DNA of 40,508 nt from Nanobdellota archaeon (GTDB lineage Archaea > Nanobdellota > Nanobdellia > SCGC-AAA011-G17 > PNOQ01). Below are positions 32,017 through 40,501 of this stretch, in pieces (within the stretch, counting starts at the first letter, position 1; each line of letters opens with the position of its first letter). The position numbers and the translations under genes are program-made. Under the pieces are notes generated by a model. The model was not told the origin of the DNA, made no database searches, and was given only the letters and a program-made list of their open reading frames with translations. The stretch is from the NCBI GenBank assembly GCA_018829185.1, contig JAHJUI010000008.1, positions 1-40,508 on the forward strand. The letters run 5' to 3'.

Positions 32017-34815
32017 TTATTTTTTCATATCATTTAAAAAATCTAAAACTGAATTTCCCATTAAAATGAAAAAAGGTTCACTCTTTTTTATCTTAACATC
32101 CCAGTCAATCATATCTTCAAAAACTATCTGATCTTCTATAGTTAACTCTTCTACCCCTTCAATCCTAATATTTGGATCTATCATCTTCGAGACTAATATC
32201 TTCTTTTTTGGCCTTTCTTTAATCCAATAATAATCTTCAAATGAAGGAACTTCAAAAGTTGCCACACCACCCTCAGAATTATAAGATATCATAGAACAAT
32301 CCCTACAAACAAGTAAACCTTTCATTATCACAGGATAAATAAAATTCAATTGTCTTAAAGTTATTTTCGCCGGGACATCTAATTCAAATAAAGAACTAAC
32401 ATCAACTGAGGCATAATTATTAGAAATTTCTACATCATTATTTAAATTCGCACCTTGAGATAAATCAATAGATTCAGAAAACTCTATTTTCCCATAATCT
32501 TCTTTCTCCAAAACAAAATTATCTATATCACTTAGATCAACAGCCGGGTCAGACAAATCTGTAGTTAAGCCATCAAATTCATCATAAAAAATATCTGCTC
32601 CAATTCTTACTCTTCGTTCATCAGAAACCAAAACCCCTGATAAATCTTGGGCATAAACCTTATAATTATAAGTATCAGGAGTCAACCACCCAAAGCCATA
32701 ATCTGAACCATTTAAACCATATTGCATTACATCATAAGAAGCTTTAATTTCATCAATGGTAAGAGCCCTACTATGGATTCTAACCTCGTCAATGGCCCCT
32801 TTAAAATAATCTCTAACATAATAAGGATTAAGATTAGGTGTAGCCCCTATAAATAAGGGAATTTCACTAGTTTCAATACTGCCACTAGCAAATCCAATAT
32901 TATCTAATTTAACGCCATCTAAATAAAGTAAAAGTCTTACCCCCGTATAAACCCCAGCAACATGGTGCCATCGATCATCTTCTATATCTACAGGATTAGT
33001 TACAAAATCAGTTCCACTTGGAGTACGTATATAAAAATCAATTTCATCATTTTTACTATCATATCTTAAAAAATAAGAATTAAAAACACCATTCCATTTG
33101 GAAACTATTGTATCTTCATCCACATCATCATCAGGAGACTTTTTTATCCAAGCTTCAATTGTTAAGGTATCTAAATTATCTAAGGTATCATCATCAGAGA
33201 CAGATATATAATTATATTCCCCATCAAACAAAAAGGCATTTCCATATTTGCCTTCAATTACTTCTGGTTTCTTATAATTTATATGCATTTTATCGCTAAC
33301 CAACTTAGTAGCATAATCTCTATAAGAATGATAATCCCCATACATCCAAACAACATTAAAATTAGAGACATGATTTCTAACAGCAACAGGACGAACATTA
33401 TCTTTATCAGAATTTGAAGTTATATCTTCAAAAACCCAAGAGGCCCCTTTATCCTGTGTAATTGCTTTTTGTATTTCAAAAATTCCATCTATTTCTTTAC
33501 TTAAATAAATAATGTTTGGCTCTTCCTGATCAAAAGAAATCCCCCCAGAGTAATAAGATTGACTTCCAGTATCAACAATCCCCCCCCCGTGATCAGTTAT
33601 TTCATGATTTATCCATTCATTTTTAACAATATCCCAATAAGCATAGACATAGCGGTGATTATTTTGATCTTCTACAATCGCATAAACAATGTAAGGGTTT
33701 CCAGATTTATCTAAAGCTATGTCCCAAATCCAAGCTCTTTCTCCTGAAATGGTTGAATCATAAACTAAACTTAAATCTTCTACTTGTAAGGGCAAATCTT
33801 CTATATTGTTAACAAAAACGCCACCGGGCAAATAAAAAGAATTATTTTTATAATAAATATAATATATATTGTTATTTGGTGTTACATCTGGATGGCCATT
33901 AGTAAACGCAAAGTGGATTTCATCCTTATCATTTGAAACAACTTTAGTATATGGCCTCCCATCGTCACTACTATAAACAATAGTTTCTTCACTCCAATCA
34001 GCCCCATTATAAGTAATATAAGTAGGGTCCCAACCATCGGTGCTACTGCCCCTATAAAAAAGATAAACTAATTCCTCATCTCCTAAATAAACTGGATTAG
34101 GATATGAAAGAAAATTTCCAGATGTTATTGGTTGCGGTTGACTCCAAGCAGAAATATCTTCAGGATTTATTGAGGTTCTAGTCCACATATAAACATAATC
34201 ATAATCGCCATGTTTTACATAAAAAACCATTAAATGTCCGTCAGGCCTGATTAAAATAGAGGGATTAGCATGATCATCAATTTCAAAATTATCATGTAAA
34301 ATATATTCTTCAGTCTCTCCAGTATCATGATCGTAACTCCATATCATAACATCCCCTTCACGATTAATCCAACCAACATAAGTTTTATTATTATAATGTA
34401 TTGCTCTTGCTTCACCAAGCCAACACCAGCCACCATCTTCTGCATCACTAAAAATAGATTTAAGTTCATTATCTGTATGCGAATTCCAATCTAAATTATT
34501 ATCAAATTTCCACCACCCAACTAAACTATCTTCCCAATCAAGAAAAGCAGTATTTCCATTATCCACCATAACATTAACTGGAACCAAACCAGAAGCTTGT
34601 ACAGCTCCATCATATGGTGTAGGATAAACAAAAGTTACTTCAAGAGAAGATATTGGATTGGTAGTATGGTTTTCCACCCCTAAGCTTGCAACAAAAGCAG
34701 ATATTCCTGAAATTTGAGAACTAAATATTATTGCGCCAAAAATAAAAAATGCTACAAAAAAAGTCCAAACATATTTCCCTTCAAGAAGCTGCCTTCGAAC
34801 TATATTCATCACCAT
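32017..34815 (-). CDS. Surface protein: LamG domain split by a BNR-like beta-propeller segment
   Basis: The 932-residue product has a membrane helix/signal (about 17-42). A LamG domain begins (L-V-G-W-W-K-F-D-N-N, about residue 100) but is interrupted. Residues of about 115-505 form a repetitive region with W/Y-rich strands of BNR/sialidase-like propeller type (G-N-P-Y-I-V-Y, I-L-I-R-P-D-G-H-L-M-V-F-Y-V-K). The LamG then resumes (E-G-K-Y-G-N-A-F-L-F-D-G, about 515-695). A C-terminal region of about 235 residues without a clear transmembrane helix follows. It may bind or process glycans; no catalytic proof. Either M1 (34815) or M3 may start; a TATATA lies about 25 bp upstream. Confidence 0.75.
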   Translation of the reverse strand: MVMNIVRRQLLEGKYVWTFFVAFFIFGAIIFSSQISGISAFVASLGVENHTTNPISSLEVTFVYPTPYDGAVQASGLVPVNVMVDNGNTAFLDWEDSLVGWWKFDNNLDWNSHTDNELKSIFSDAEDGGWCWLGEARAIHYNNKTYVGWINREGDVMIWSYDHDTGETEEYILHDNFEIDDHANPSILIRPDGHLMVFYVKHGDYDYVYMWTRTSINPEDISAWSQPQPITSGNFLSYPNPVYLGDEELVYLFYRGSSTDGWDPTYITYNGADWSEETIVYSSDDGRPYTKVVSNDKDEIHFAFTNGHPDVTPNNNIYYIYYKNNSFYLPGGVFVNNIEDLPLQVEDLSLVYDSTISGERAWIWDIALDKSGNPYIVYAIVEDQNNHRYVYAYWDIVKNEWINHEITDHGGGIVDTGSQSYYSGGISFDQEEPNIIYLSKEIDGIFEIQKAITQDKGASWVFEDITSNSDKDNVRPVAVRNHVSNFNVVWMYGDYHSYRDYATKLVSDKMHINYKKPEVIEGKYGNAFLFDGEYNYISVSDDDTLDNLDTLTIEAWIKKSPDDDVDEDTIVSKWNGVFNSYFLRYDSKNDEIDFYIRTPSGTDFVTNPVDIEDDRWHHVAGVYTGVRLLLYLDGVKLDNIGFASGSIETSEIPLFIGATPNLNPYYVRDYFKGAIDEVRIHSRALTIDEIKASYDVMQYGLNGSDYGFGWLTPDTYNYKVYAQDLSGVLVSDERRVRIGADIFYDEFDGLTTDLSDPAVDLSDIDNFVLEKEDYGKIEFSESIDLSQGANLNNDVEISNNYASVDVSSLFELDVPAKITLRQLNFIYPVIMKGLLVCRDCSMISYNSEGGVATFEVPSFEDYYWIKERPKKKILVSKMIDPNIRIEGVEELTIEDQIVFEDMIDWDVKIKKSEPFFILMGNSVLDFLNDMKK

Positions 34816-35059
34816 ATTAATGGGGATAGTAACGAATATATAAAAATAACTATTTATAATTAACAGCCTTTTTCAATACAATAATAGTATGTATTCTTAA
34901 ACAAATAAAATTGGATTTCAAAAATATACCAAACCCTCAAAAATATAAGCTAATAATAAATACGTTAATAGATAAAGCAAATACCATAATAAAAAAGGAG
35001 TAAAAACCAACAGAAACCTTTTTAAAGGGCCTACTTCTCCAAATTTATAAAACAATAAA
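34816..35059. promoter_or_regulatory. Divergent promoter region between surface gene and ribosomal operon
   Basis: This 244-bp A/T-rich gap has TATA-like TTTTTATATATTCG on the minus strand (about 34835-34847) for the 932-residue gene. On the plus strand it has AACCTTTTTAAAGG (35016-35029), about 36 bp before the S19e ATG. I see no ORF or stable RNA between them. Confidence 0.6.
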
Positions 35060-35533
35060 ATGACAGTAAACAATACTAAAACAGATGTTTTAATCAAAAA
35101 AGTAGCAGAAGAGCTAAAAAAAATTCCAGAAATAAAAGCTCCAGAATGGGCCTTATTTGTAAAAACAGGTCATCACAAAGAAAGGCCACCTGTTGAAAAA
35201 GATTGGTGGTTTGCAAGATCTGCTTCAATTTTAAGAAAAGTATACTTATTAGGTCCAATCGGAACAAACAAGTTAAAAGTAAAATATGGTGGTAAAAAAA
35301 ATAGAGGTCACAAACCAGGAAAAACTTACCAAGGATCAGGTAACATAATCAGAAAGATCCTACAACAATTAGAAGCAGCAGAATTAATCGCCCAAAAAGA
35401 TGTTAATGGCCACAAAGGTAGAAAATTAACAGCTAAAGGGAAAAAATTCCTAAATTCATTATCAGATGGAGGAAGAAAACCAAAAACAGATGGAGGAGCA
35501 ACTAAAGCTCCAGCAACAGATAAAGCAACTTGA
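35060..35533 (+). CDS. rps19e: Ribosomal protein S19e
   Basis: This 157-residue small-subunit protein shows the S19e signature: W-W-F-A-R-S-A-S-I-L-R-K-V-Y then G-P-I-G-T-N-K-L-K and G-S-G-N-I-I-R-K-I-L-Q-Q-L-E-A-A (winged-helix fold). The family normally ends shortly after G-R-K-L-T-A-K-G-K. Here 22 extra residues rich in Gly/Lys/Ala/Thr follow, and their codons are also the first codons of the next gene in another frame. It is the first gene of the ribosomal operon. Confidence 0.95.
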   Translation: MTVNNTKTDVLIKKVAEELKKIPEIKAPEWALFVKTGHHKERPPVEKDWWFARSASILRKVYLLGPIGTNKLKVKYGGKKNRGHKPGKTYQGSGNIIRKILQQLEAAELIAQKDVNGHKGRKLTAKGKKFLNSLSDGGRKPKTDGGATKAPATDKAT

Positions 35534-35747
35534 TGAGTCAGTAAAACAATATCTAACAAAAGAAGCAATAACAAGATATGGAAACTTAAAATCTGCTCAT
35601 CCAGAACTTGCGATTCAAGTTGCAGCAATAATCCTTCAAGCAATTAACTCAGGACAAATAAAAGAAAAAATAACTGATGATCAATTAAAAAATATATTAA
35701 AACAATTTCAACAACCAAAAAAAGAATTCAAAATTACAAGAAAATAA
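35466..35747 (+). CDS. PDCD5-family DNA-binding protein
   Basis: The 93-residue product matches archaeal PDCD5 (TFAR19-like): acidic/Gln helix M-E-E-E-N-Q-K-Q-M-E-E-Q, then Y-L-T-K-E-A-I-T-R-Y-G-N-L-K-S-A-H-P-E-L-A and D-D-Q-L-K-N-I-L-K. Archaeal members usually sit in the S19e-L39e-L31e operon, as here. Function is not settled (DNA or chaperonin-related binding in homologues). It overlaps S19e by 68 bases in another frame. A later ATG at 35490 would shorten the overlap to 44 but lose the first part of the normal N-terminal helix. Confidence 0.9.
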   Translation: MEEENQKQMEEQLKLQQQIKQLDESVKQYLTKEAITRYGNLKSAHPELAIQVAAIILQAINSGQIKEKITDDQLKNILKQFQQPKKEFKITRK

Positions 35748-35748
35748 A

Positions 35749-35922
35749 ATGGCAACATATAAAGCACGTGGAAAGAAAAAACGTTTGATCAAAGCTGGAA
35801 CTAGAACTAAATGGGCTCCATTCTGGATAATCCCAAAATGTTTCGGAACTGGCAGAAGGGTACATCCTTCTAGAAAAACTCATGTTAAAAGAAATTGGAG
35901 GAGAACTAAAATAAAAATTTGA
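35749..35922 (+). CDS. rpl39e: Ribosomal protein L39e
   Basis: A 57-residue, very basic protein: M-A-T-Y-K-A-R-G-K-K-K-R-L start, W-A-P-F-W-I-I-P-K centre and N-W-R-R-T-K-I-K-I end, which match L39e (large-subunit exit tunnel). The six extra residues versus the usual 51 are mid-chain. ATG follows the PDCD5 stop by one base. Confidence 0.95.
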   Translation: MATYKARGKKKRLIKAGTRTKWAPFWIIPKCFGTGRRVHPSRKTHVKRNWRRTKIKI

Positions 35923-35930
35923 AAATGTGT

Positions 35931-36182
35931 ATGGCTCAAATATATCTTCCAAATGGATTAGGTAATCCTACACGTTATGCAATAGAAAAAGCAGCAACAA
36001 TTACTGCAACAGAAAGGCTAGGCGAAGAATATACTGCAAGCGATTTAAAATCAGCTAGAGACTTTGTGGCCAGTAGCTTAAGCGTAATTGGTGCGACCCC
36101 TGCAGGAATCGGCCTTAGATTAATAGAAGAAGAAATAGAAAAATTAGCTAAAGATCGGGGAAAGACCCTAAGAAAAAACTAA
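35931..36182 (+). CDS. Unknown small protein in ribosomal operon
   Basis: I do not recognise this 83-residue protein (from ATG 35931; ATG 35925 or TTG 35919 would add two or four residues). It starts M-A-Q-I-Y-L-P-N-G-L-G and is mainly helical: A-I-E-K-A-A-T-I-T-A-T-E-R-L, then D-L-K-S-A-R-D-F-V-A-S-S-L, then E-E-E-I-E-K-L-A-K. There are no cysteines after the start region. It lies between L39e and L31e, two genes that are often adjacent in archaea, and only one base before the L31e ATG. That suggests a ribosome-related role (inference). Confidence 0.65.
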   Translation: MAQIYLPNGLGNPTRYAIEKAATITATERLGEEYTASDLKSARDFVASSLSVIGATPAGIGLRLIEEEIEKLAKDRGKTLRKN

Positions 36183-36183
36183 A

Positions 36184-36642
36184 ATGGCAGATAAGAAAAA
36201 ACCAACAATAAAAGTAGAAAGAAATTATATAGTTAATCTTAGAAAAGAAATAATCAAAGCTCCAAGGCAAAAAAAAGCAAAAAAAGCAATTAGGGCTCTA
36301 AAAGCATTCTTATCAAAACATATGAAATCTGAAGATGTAAAATTAGGAAAGTATCTTAATGAATATTTATGGCAAAATGGACCTAAAAATCCGCCAACAA
36401 GAGTAGAAATAAGAGTTACAAAAGAAGATGAAAAAGTCTTTGCTGAATTAAAATCAGCACCTGAAGAAAAGAAAAAAGATAAAAAAGAAAAGAAAAAAAT
36501 TATTGAAAAGAAAGAAATTGAAAAAGAAAAGCAAGTTGATATGTCTTTAGTAAATAAACAAAAAAAAGTAGCTAAAGAAAAGAAAAAAGAAGAAGTTCCT
36601 AAGGCAGCTGAATTAAAAGAAGAAAAAGAAGAAAAGAAATAA
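36184..36642 (+). CDS. rpl31e: Ribosomal protein L31e with long charged tail
   Basis: Residues 1-92 match L31e (E-R-N-Y-I-V-N-L-R-K, K-A-I-R-A-L-K-A-F-L-S-K-H-M, L-N-E-Y-L-W-Q-N-G and P-T-R-V-E-I-R-V), a protein near the tunnel exit. Residues 93-152 are a Lys/Glu-rich tail not found in typical L31e. Stop TAA shares its last A with the Cbf5 ATG (TAATG), so translation is coupled. The eIF6 gene that often follows L31e in archaea is missing here. Confidence 0.93.
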   Translation: MADKKKPTIKVERNYIVNLRKEIIKAPRQKKAKKAIRALKAFLSKHMKSEDVKLGKYLNEYLWQNGPKNPPTRVEIRVTKEDEKVFAELKSAPEEKKKDKKEKKKIIEKKEIEKEKQVDMSLVNKQKKVAKEKKKEEVPKAAELKEEKEEKK

Positions 36643-39101
36643 TGTCCTTATTACCTTTTGAAAAAATTAAAAGAGAAATTCTTATTAAAAAAGATGCTAC
36701 AACAAATCCAGATCAAGGATGTATTCCAGAAGAAAGATCAATACCTGAATTAATAAATTATGGTTGTGTTACAATTAACAAACCACAGGGGCCAACTTCT
36801 CATCAAATCTCAGATTACGTTCAAAAAATATTAGAAATAAAAAAGGCTGGACATCCTGGAACATTAGATCCAAATGTAACTGGTTGTTTACCTGTAATTT
36901 TAAAAGATGCAACAAAATTAACCCATTCTTTGCTAAAAGCAGGAAAAGAATATATTTGTTTGATGTATATCCACAAAAAAGTTTCTCAAGCTAAAATACA
37001 AAAAGCAATGAAAATGTTTATTGGAAAGATAACTCAACTTCCTCCAATAAAATCTGCAGTTAAACGTCAAGAAAGGCAAAGAGAAATTTATTACTTAGAA
37101 ATTTTAGAGATTAAAGGTCAAAACGTTTTATTTAAAGTGGGATGCGAAGCAGGAACTTACATTAGAAAATTATGCTTACATCCTAATACAGAAATAATTT
37201 CAAAGAATTCCTCGATTTTAGCTAAAGATTTTTTCATTAATCCAGACAAAATATACAGTATGAATAATAAAAAAATCAATCAAAAAAAACCCTCAGAAAT
37301 TCAGAAATTTAATTTTAATGGAAAATTAATAAAAATTACGATGGACTCGGGGATTTCGTTTATAGTCACACCAGAACACAAAATGCTAATATCCACAAAA
37401 GAAGGGTATATAATGAAACAAACAAAGGACTTAAAATCAGATTATATGGTCAAATCATTAAAATATCCTAGCCCAGAAATAAATTTGGCAATATCTGATT
37501 TATTAGATTATGGATACTTAGTAAACCAACCAAAGATAAAAGAAAAAACAAAAAGAGCTTTCATTAAGAAATTTGGAAGTATAAGAAACATGAATAAAGA
37601 ACTTAAATTAGACAGAAAAACTTTCCTAAAAAAATCTAAAAATGCTATTCCTATAAGCCACATCAAAAAAGCAGGGATATATGAATGCACAAAAAGGAGT
37701 ATACATAGTTTCAAAACAGAAAAAGGAATCAAAATAGAATTTAAAAAGTTAAACAAAAATTTAATGTATTTAATTGGATTAATAGCTTCTGACGGCAATA
37801 ACACTAAAGAAAAAGGTACAAAAAGGCACACAAGGCTAAAATTCCATAATAAAAATAAAATATTAATAAAGATATTTGAAGATAAATATAAATTATTATT
37901 CCCTAATTTTAATTTAACAGAAACGAAGAGAAAAGACGGCTTAATTCAATTAGACACCAGCAATAGTTTTTTAGCCACAATTTGTGCAAGTTTAGGAGTT
38001 AAAAGTCCTCAAAAAAGTTCAGATTTAAAAAAAATATCGCACTTAGACAAAAAGCTAATTGCCTCTTTTTTAAAAGGTTACTTCGATGGAGACGGAACAG
38101 CATATTACAAAAGGAAAATAAATAACAAAGGAAGATATAGTAGAATAGATTATTTCACAATTAGCGAAATAAATGCAAAAAGAATTCATCAAATGCTTTT
38201 AAAAATAGGTATTTCAAGCAAAATACATAAAAGAAAAAATAATTCTTACGTAATAATTATAAATAATTTATCATCTAAAAAAAGGTTTATATCTAAAATA
38301 GGATCTAATCATCCAAGAAAAAAAGAAATATTGAGATTAATAAAAAATATTAAGTCTCACACAGAAGATCAAACATACATCGGATTTCATTATAAAAAAT
38401 ATCTAAAAGAAAACGAAAAATCATTAAAAAAATTAGGCGGAAATTTAAATAGGATTCTTAATTCAAATTCTCCCATAACAAAAGAACTTTATAATAAAGC
38501 GAAGAAGTTTGCAAAACTTCCAAAAGAAGATGAATTCTGTATAGAAAAAATAGAAAAAATAGAAAAAATTCAATATAAGGGGCCAGTTTATGATATGACG
38601 GTCCCAAAAACACACAATTTTCTAATAGAAACTGGTTTTATTTCTTCAAATTGCCATGATATTGGATTAGCATTAGAAACAAATGCCCACATGGCCCAAT
38701 TAATAAGGACAAAAGCGGGTCCATTCAATGATAAAAATTGGTTTTCTCTTTACGAACTAAAAGATGCTTATGAATTCTATAAACAAGGAGATGAAAAACA
38801 ATTAAGGAAGATTCTCTTACCCATGGAATTTGCAGTTTCCCATTTACCAAAAATCTGGATTACAGATTCAACAGTAAATGCAATTTGCCATGGACATAAC
38901 TTGGCAATACCGGGAATATCAAAACTCCATTCAAAAATAGAAGAAAACGATCAGGTTGCAGTTTTCTCATTAAAAGATGAGCTAATAGCTCTTGGAAAAG
39001 CAATGATAAACTCAAAAGATATTATGAAACTAGAAAAAGGAATCGCTGTTAACATTCACAAAGTAATCATGAAACCAGAAACATATCAAAATGTTAGTTA
39101 A
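36642..39101 (+). CDS. cbf5: Cbf5 tRNA/rRNA pseudouridine synthase with homing-endonuclease intein
   Basis: Cbf5 is the catalytic subunit of H/ACA RNPs and, in archaea, can also act as a tRNA Psi55 synthase. The catalytic motif is H-P-G-T-L-D76. The extein is about 326 residues, normal for the family, with an N-terminal strand, the TruB-like domain and a C-terminal PUA domain (from about residue 745 of the precursor, I-C-H-G-H-N-L-A-I-P-G). An intein interrupts Y-I-R-K-L / C-H-D-I-G, a core helix-loop near the catalytic site. Only spliced protein should be active. It overlaps L31e (TAATG) and the radical SAM gene (11 bases). Confidence 0.95.
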   Translation: MSLLPFEKIKREILIKKDATTNPDQGCIPEERSIPELINYGCVTINKPQGPTSHQISDYVQKILEIKKAGHPGTLDPNVTGCLPVILKDATKLTHSLLKAGKEYICLMYIHKKVSQAKIQKAMKMFIGKITQLPPIKSAVKRQERQREIYYLEILEIKGQNVLFKVGCEAGTYIRKLCLHPNTEIISKNSSILAKDFFINPDKIYSMNNKKINQKKPSEIQKFNFNGKLIKITMDSGISFIVTPEHKMLISTKEGYIMKQTKDLKSDYMVKSLKYPSPEINLAISDLLDYGYLVNQPKIKEKTKRAFIKKFGSIRNMNKELKLDRKTFLKKSKNAIPISHIKKAGIYECTKRSIHSFKTEKGIKIEFKKLNKNLMYLIGLIASDGNNTKEKGTKRHTRLKFHNKNKILIKIFEDKYKLLFPNFNLTETKRKDGLIQLDTSNSFLATICASLGVKSPQKSSDLKKISHLDKKLIASFLKGYFDGDGTAYYKRKINNKGRYSRIDYFTISEINAKRIHQMLLKIGISSKIHKRKNNSYVIIINNLSSKKRFISKIGSNHPRKKEILRLIKNIKSHTEDQTYIGFHYKKYLKENEKSLKKLGGNLNRILNSNSPITKELYNKAKKFAKLPKEDEFCIEKIEKIEKIQYKGPVYDMTVPKTHNFLIETGFISSNCHDIGLALETNAHMAQLIRTKAGPFNDKNWFSLYELKDAYEFYKQGDEKQLRKILLPMEFAVSHLPKIWITDSTVNAICHGHNLAIPGISKLHSKIEENDQVAVFSLKDELIALGKAMINSKDIMKLEKGIAVNIHKVIMKPETYQNVS
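37173..38651 (+). other. 493-residue LAGLIDADG intein in Cbf5
   Basis: It begins with Cys1 (C-L-H-P-N-T-E-I-I) and ends F-I-S-S-N, followed by extein Cys+1. Block B is visible as V-T-P-E-H-K-M. The endonuclease motifs are L-I-G-L-I-A-S-D-G (about precursor residue 374-382) and F-L-K-G-Y-F-D-G-D-G (about 474-483). Block F is V-Y-D-M-T-V-P-K-T-H-N-F. The residue before the terminal Asn is Ser, not the common His; such variants are known in active inteins. The endonuclease motifs keep their acidic residues, so mobility may still be possible (inference). Confidence 0.93.
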
Positions 39102-40065
39102 AATAAATCAGAAATCAGAAATCCCCTTAATTGGAGTTCTTCCATTTGGAATAATAGATCGTGGAACTAACTTACTTCAAATAAGACCAACATCTGTCTG
39201 CAACCTAAAATGTCCTTTTTGCTCAACAAATGCAAACAATGAAGATTTCCATCCAAACAATTACCTTGTTGATCCAGATTATCTAATCTCTTGGGCAAAG
39301 GAAATTTTCTCATTCAAAGAAATAGAATATGGAGAAGCAAACCTAGATTCAGTTGGAGAAATCTTAACACATCCAGAAATAACAAAAATAGCAAAGGGAA
39401 TCTCAGAAATAAAACAAGTAAAAACAATCTCAATGCAAACAAATGGTAGTTTACTAACAAAACAAAAAGTAAAACAATTAGAACCATATTTAACAAGAAT
39501 CAACTTATCAATTAACGCATTTACTGAAAAAAAAGCAAAATATCTTTCTGGAAGCAAATCTTACAATTTAAACAATATTCTAGAAACAGCAAAAGCAATC
39601 TCAAACTCCAAAATAGAATTATTATTAGCCCCAGTTTGGATTCCAAATGTGAATGATGGAGATATCCTAGAAATCATAAAACTAGCAAAACAACTAAATG
39701 CAAAGCTAGGAATCCAAAAATACGAAACCTATCAATATTCCAGAAAATTAAAAGAAGCTAAACCGATAAACTTTTTTAAATTCTTCAAACAATTAGAAAA
39801 ATGGGAAAAAGAATACAATATTAAACTAAAACTAAGAAAAGAAGATTTCTCAATACATTTAGCAAAGCGATACCCAATTACAATGAAGAAAGGAGAAAAA
39901 CTTCAAGCAGTTATAAAAGCTCCAGGTTGGCAAAAAAACCAAATGATTGCAGTAGCAAAAAACAGAGCAATAACTGTAAACAACTGTAAAAAAGAAATAA
40001 ACGATTTAATAAATATTCAGATTCTTCAAGAAAAAAACAATATTTACATTGCAAAACTTATTTAA
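39091..40065 (+). CDS. Radical SAM protein with TRAM-like C-terminus
   Basis: The 324-residue protein has the cluster motif C37-N-L-K-C41-P-F-C44, and downstream E-Y-G-E-A-N-L-D-S-V-G-E and S-M-Q-T-N-G-S segments typical of radical SAM TIM-barrel enzymes (SAM-binding loops). The C-terminal 60 residues, Y-P-I-T-M-K-K-G-E-K-L-Q-A-V and later V-N-N-C, resemble a TRAM-like RNA-binding beta barrel. A nucleic-acid modification role is plausible, but the substrate is unknown. It overlaps Cbf5 by 11 bases, tying it to the RNA-modification operon. Confidence 0.75.
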   Translation: MLVKINQKSEIPLIGVLPFGIIDRGTNLLQIRPTSVCNLKCPFCSTNANNEDFHPNNYLVDPDYLISWAKEIFSFKEIEYGEANLDSVGEILTHPEITKIAKGISEIKQVKTISMQTNGSLLTKQKVKQLEPYLTRINLSINAFTEKKAKYLSGSKSYNLNNILETAKAISNSKIELLLAPVWIPNVNDGDILEIIKLAKQLNAKLGIQKYETYQYSRKLKEAKPINFFKFFKQLEKWEKEYNIKLKLRKEDFSIHLAKRYPITMKKGEKLQAVIKAPGWQKNQMIAVAKNRAITVNNCKKEINDLINIQILQEKNNIYIAKLI

Positions 40066-40084
40066 AACAACTAAAAGATAGTAA

Positions 40085-40102
40085 CAGAACCTTTTTAAAA
40101 TT
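40085..40102 (+). promoter_or_regulatory. BRE/TATA promoter of the small membrane protein
   Basis: AGAACCTTTTTAAAATTA lies about 60-70 bp before the ATG 40158. It is the same BRE-TATA wording as at 35016. A strong Shine-Dalgarno sequence AAAGGAGGTG (40141-40150) sits seven bases before the ATG, showing that the leader here is translated through SD pairing, unlike the leaderless genes above. Confidence 0.55.
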
Positions 40103-40157
40103 AAAAATTAAGATTAATTTTAAGATTATTATCTTTAAACAAAGGAGGTGAAACTAA

Positions 40158-40472
40158 ATGGCAAAGACATTAGGCGGATAGACATTTTTAATCGGTGTGA
40201 TCCTAGCTGTAATTTTCGGATTTGTTGCGGCAGGAGAATGGCTAGCATGGACTTTAGTTGTTTTAGGTATTATCATTGGACTACTAAATATCGCTGAAAA
40301 GGAAGTAAAACCTTTCTTATTTGCAGGCACAGTATTAGTAATTGTTGCTGCATTAGGCGGTGGAGTATTTGAGAACTGGCTTAAAACAATCTTAGACAAC
40401 ATGTTGTTCTTATTTGTTCCAGCTACAATCGTTGTTGCTTTAAGATCAGTAATGGTTTTGGCAAAGAAATAA
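40158..40472 (+). CDS. Small membrane protein with in-frame TAG at codon 8
   Basis: The strong Shine-Dalgarno places the start at ATG 40158: M-A-K-T-L-G-G-stop-T-F-L-I-G-V-I-L. The frame stays open after the TAG (40179-40181) to TAA 40472, giving 104 residues with about three membrane helices (about 9-28, 31-48, 53-72) and a final hydrophobic stretch. Small membrane proteins opening G-G-W-x-F-L-I-G are common in DPANN-like genomes, so the TAG most likely replaces a TGG Trp codon. It may be a true nonsense variant, recoding, or an assembly error. A GTG at 40197 is an unlikely alternative start because it lacks an SD. Confidence 0.7.
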
Positions 40473-40501
40473 AATTTTTAACTTTTTTCTTTCTTTTTTT
40501 G
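40473..40501 (+). terminator. Oligo-T termination region
   Basis: Right after the TAA stop, T-runs (TTTTT, TTTTTT, TTTTTTT) spread over about 29 bases. This is the usual form of archaeal intrinsic termination, with no hairpin. Confidence 0.55.

Noticed and set aside
33580-33600. Poly-C run as a phase-variable tract in the 932-residue gene
   Set aside because: The run is about ten bases and in frame. Similar short C or G runs occur in many genes here because Gly is often GGG; no evidence of length variation from one sequence.
39279-39557. Minus-strand open frames within the radical SAM gene
   Set aside because: Shadows of a conserved coding region in another frame.
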